Shown here in pieces: positions 4,839 to 5,365 of a stretch of 5,365 nt of DNA. Position numbers and translations under genes: made by a program. This stretch comes from Candidatus Zixiibacteriota bacterium. Lineage in GTDB: Bacteria > Zixibacteria > MSB-5A5 > GN15 > PGXB01. The stretch spans positions 1 to 5,365 of the forward strand of contig DAOWOO010000117.1 in assembly GCA_030642025.1 (NCBI GenBank), given 5' to 3'. Position 1 is the stretch's first letter. The number at the start of each line of letters is the position of its first letter. The notes under the pieces were generated by a model. That model made no database searches. It was not told the origin of the DNA and saw nothing but the letters and a program-made list of their open reading frames with translations.

Positions 4839-5365
4839 ATGCCTATTGATGAAAAGACCAAAAAGGCGGCGCTTAGAGAACTTAGAAAACGATGCCCGCT
4901 TATGGACGTCGAAAAAATGAAAAGGGAATTTCTTGACTGGCTTGACCAGATTGATTTTCCCGCCTATCCCGGTGCTTCTTCATGGGAGGACTGTTTGAAG
5001 GTTTTTCCCCCGGATTCGGAAAAAGATTTGATGGACAAAGGACTGAAACTCCGCCTGGCGCTCCGGTTGTTTACTCTGTCCAATCAGTATCTTGTTTCAA
5101 TTCTGGAAAGCCTTGAGCCGGGCGCACGAGGCGTCTATATACTGGGTGTCCATGTGAATTGGAAAACTGGTGAACGGCGTCTGCAGAAAATGGTTGATGA
5201 GGGTTATACCGGGGAATTTGATGATACCCTCAAGGCCCGGCACGCGTTATGGTTTCAAACCTTCCGGGGAGAGGACGAACTGGACGAAGCCCTCAACTGT
5301 TGTGCGGTCGCCATTCTGGGACATGAATTAATCGGTAGCCCGCCCGAAGAAATTCCTGGGAAACC
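4839..5365 (+). CDS. Unrecognised protein, 5' part only (runs off the window)
   Basis: An open frame from ATG 4839 continues without a stop to the window end, 175 complete codons plus two bases. CGGAG at 4829-4833 gives a short-spaced (5 bases) ribosome site. The product starts MPIDEKTKKAALRELRKRCP and looks cytosolic and mostly helical, with a charged amphipathic N-terminus, a WLDQIDFPAYPG segment, a hydrophobic helix around 70-90 (LKLRLALRLFTLSNQYLVSIL), and LNCCAVAILGHELIG near 150-165. There is no signal peptide or clear transmembrane helix. I recognise no family and see no catalytic motif. It begins 80 bases after the methyltransferase stop, in the same direction and without a clear terminator between them, so co-transcription is possible. 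Its codon use resembles the neighbouring genes. Confidence 0.75.
   Translation, partial: MPIDEKTKKAALRELRKRCPLMDVEKMKREFLDWLDQIDFPAYPGASSWEDCLKVFPPDSEKDLMDKGLKLRLALRLFTLSNQYLVSILESLEPGARGVYILGVHVNWKTGERRLQKMVDEGYTGEFDDTLKARHALWFQTFRGEDELDEALNCCAVAILGHELIGSPPEEIPGK

Overview
The window reads as ordinary bacterial chromosome with moderate GC (high forties by eye), compact genes and short intergenic gaps. It has a glutaminyl-tRNA synthetase, a secreted DUF1573-type protein and a stand-alone THUMP/RlmL-type methyltransferase. GlnRS is patchily distributed in bacteria, and DUF1573 proteins are common in Bacteroidetes, Zixibacteria and related FCB or deltaproteobacterial lineages. An uncultured FCB-like, Gram-negative-type bacterium is therefore my best guess. 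This is inference only: there is no rRNA or marker phylogeny here. I see no IS element, tRNA, CRISPR array or integrase.

Layout. Positions 1-241 hold a possible 3' tail of an upstream gene and a candidate promoter. glnS (242-1933, +) follows and ends at a strong symmetrical hairpin (1957-1984). That hairpin is shared with the convergent DUF1573 gene (1997-2710, -), which has its own consensus-like promoter around 2813-2840. The 453-bp gap 2711-3163 is the most interesting part. It carries a candidate compact transcription unit on the + strand: promoter at 2881-2910, a Shine-Dalgarno sequence almost fully complementary to the 16S rRNA 3' end, an 11-codon ORF, two mutually exclusive hairpins and a strong intrinsic terminator at about 3028-3060. 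Next comes a candidate promoter whose -10 box lies between the arms of a perfect 10-bp inverted repeat (3112-3148), just before a 97-codon ribbon-helix-helix-like gene (3164-3457). The RlmL-like methyltransferase (best start 3580, end 4758) and the 5' part of an unrecognised gene (from 4839, running off the window) complete the + strand.

How the genes relate. glnS (tRNA charging) and the RlmL-like enzyme (rRNA guanine methylation) are both translation housekeeping genes. They are separated by other units, so I do not propose a single operon. The small RHH-like protein next to its inverted repeat looks like a possible autoregulated DNA-binding protein. The mini-gene before it could be an independent small peptide or sRNA gene, or a leader controlling the 97-aa gene. 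The sequence alone does not decide between these.
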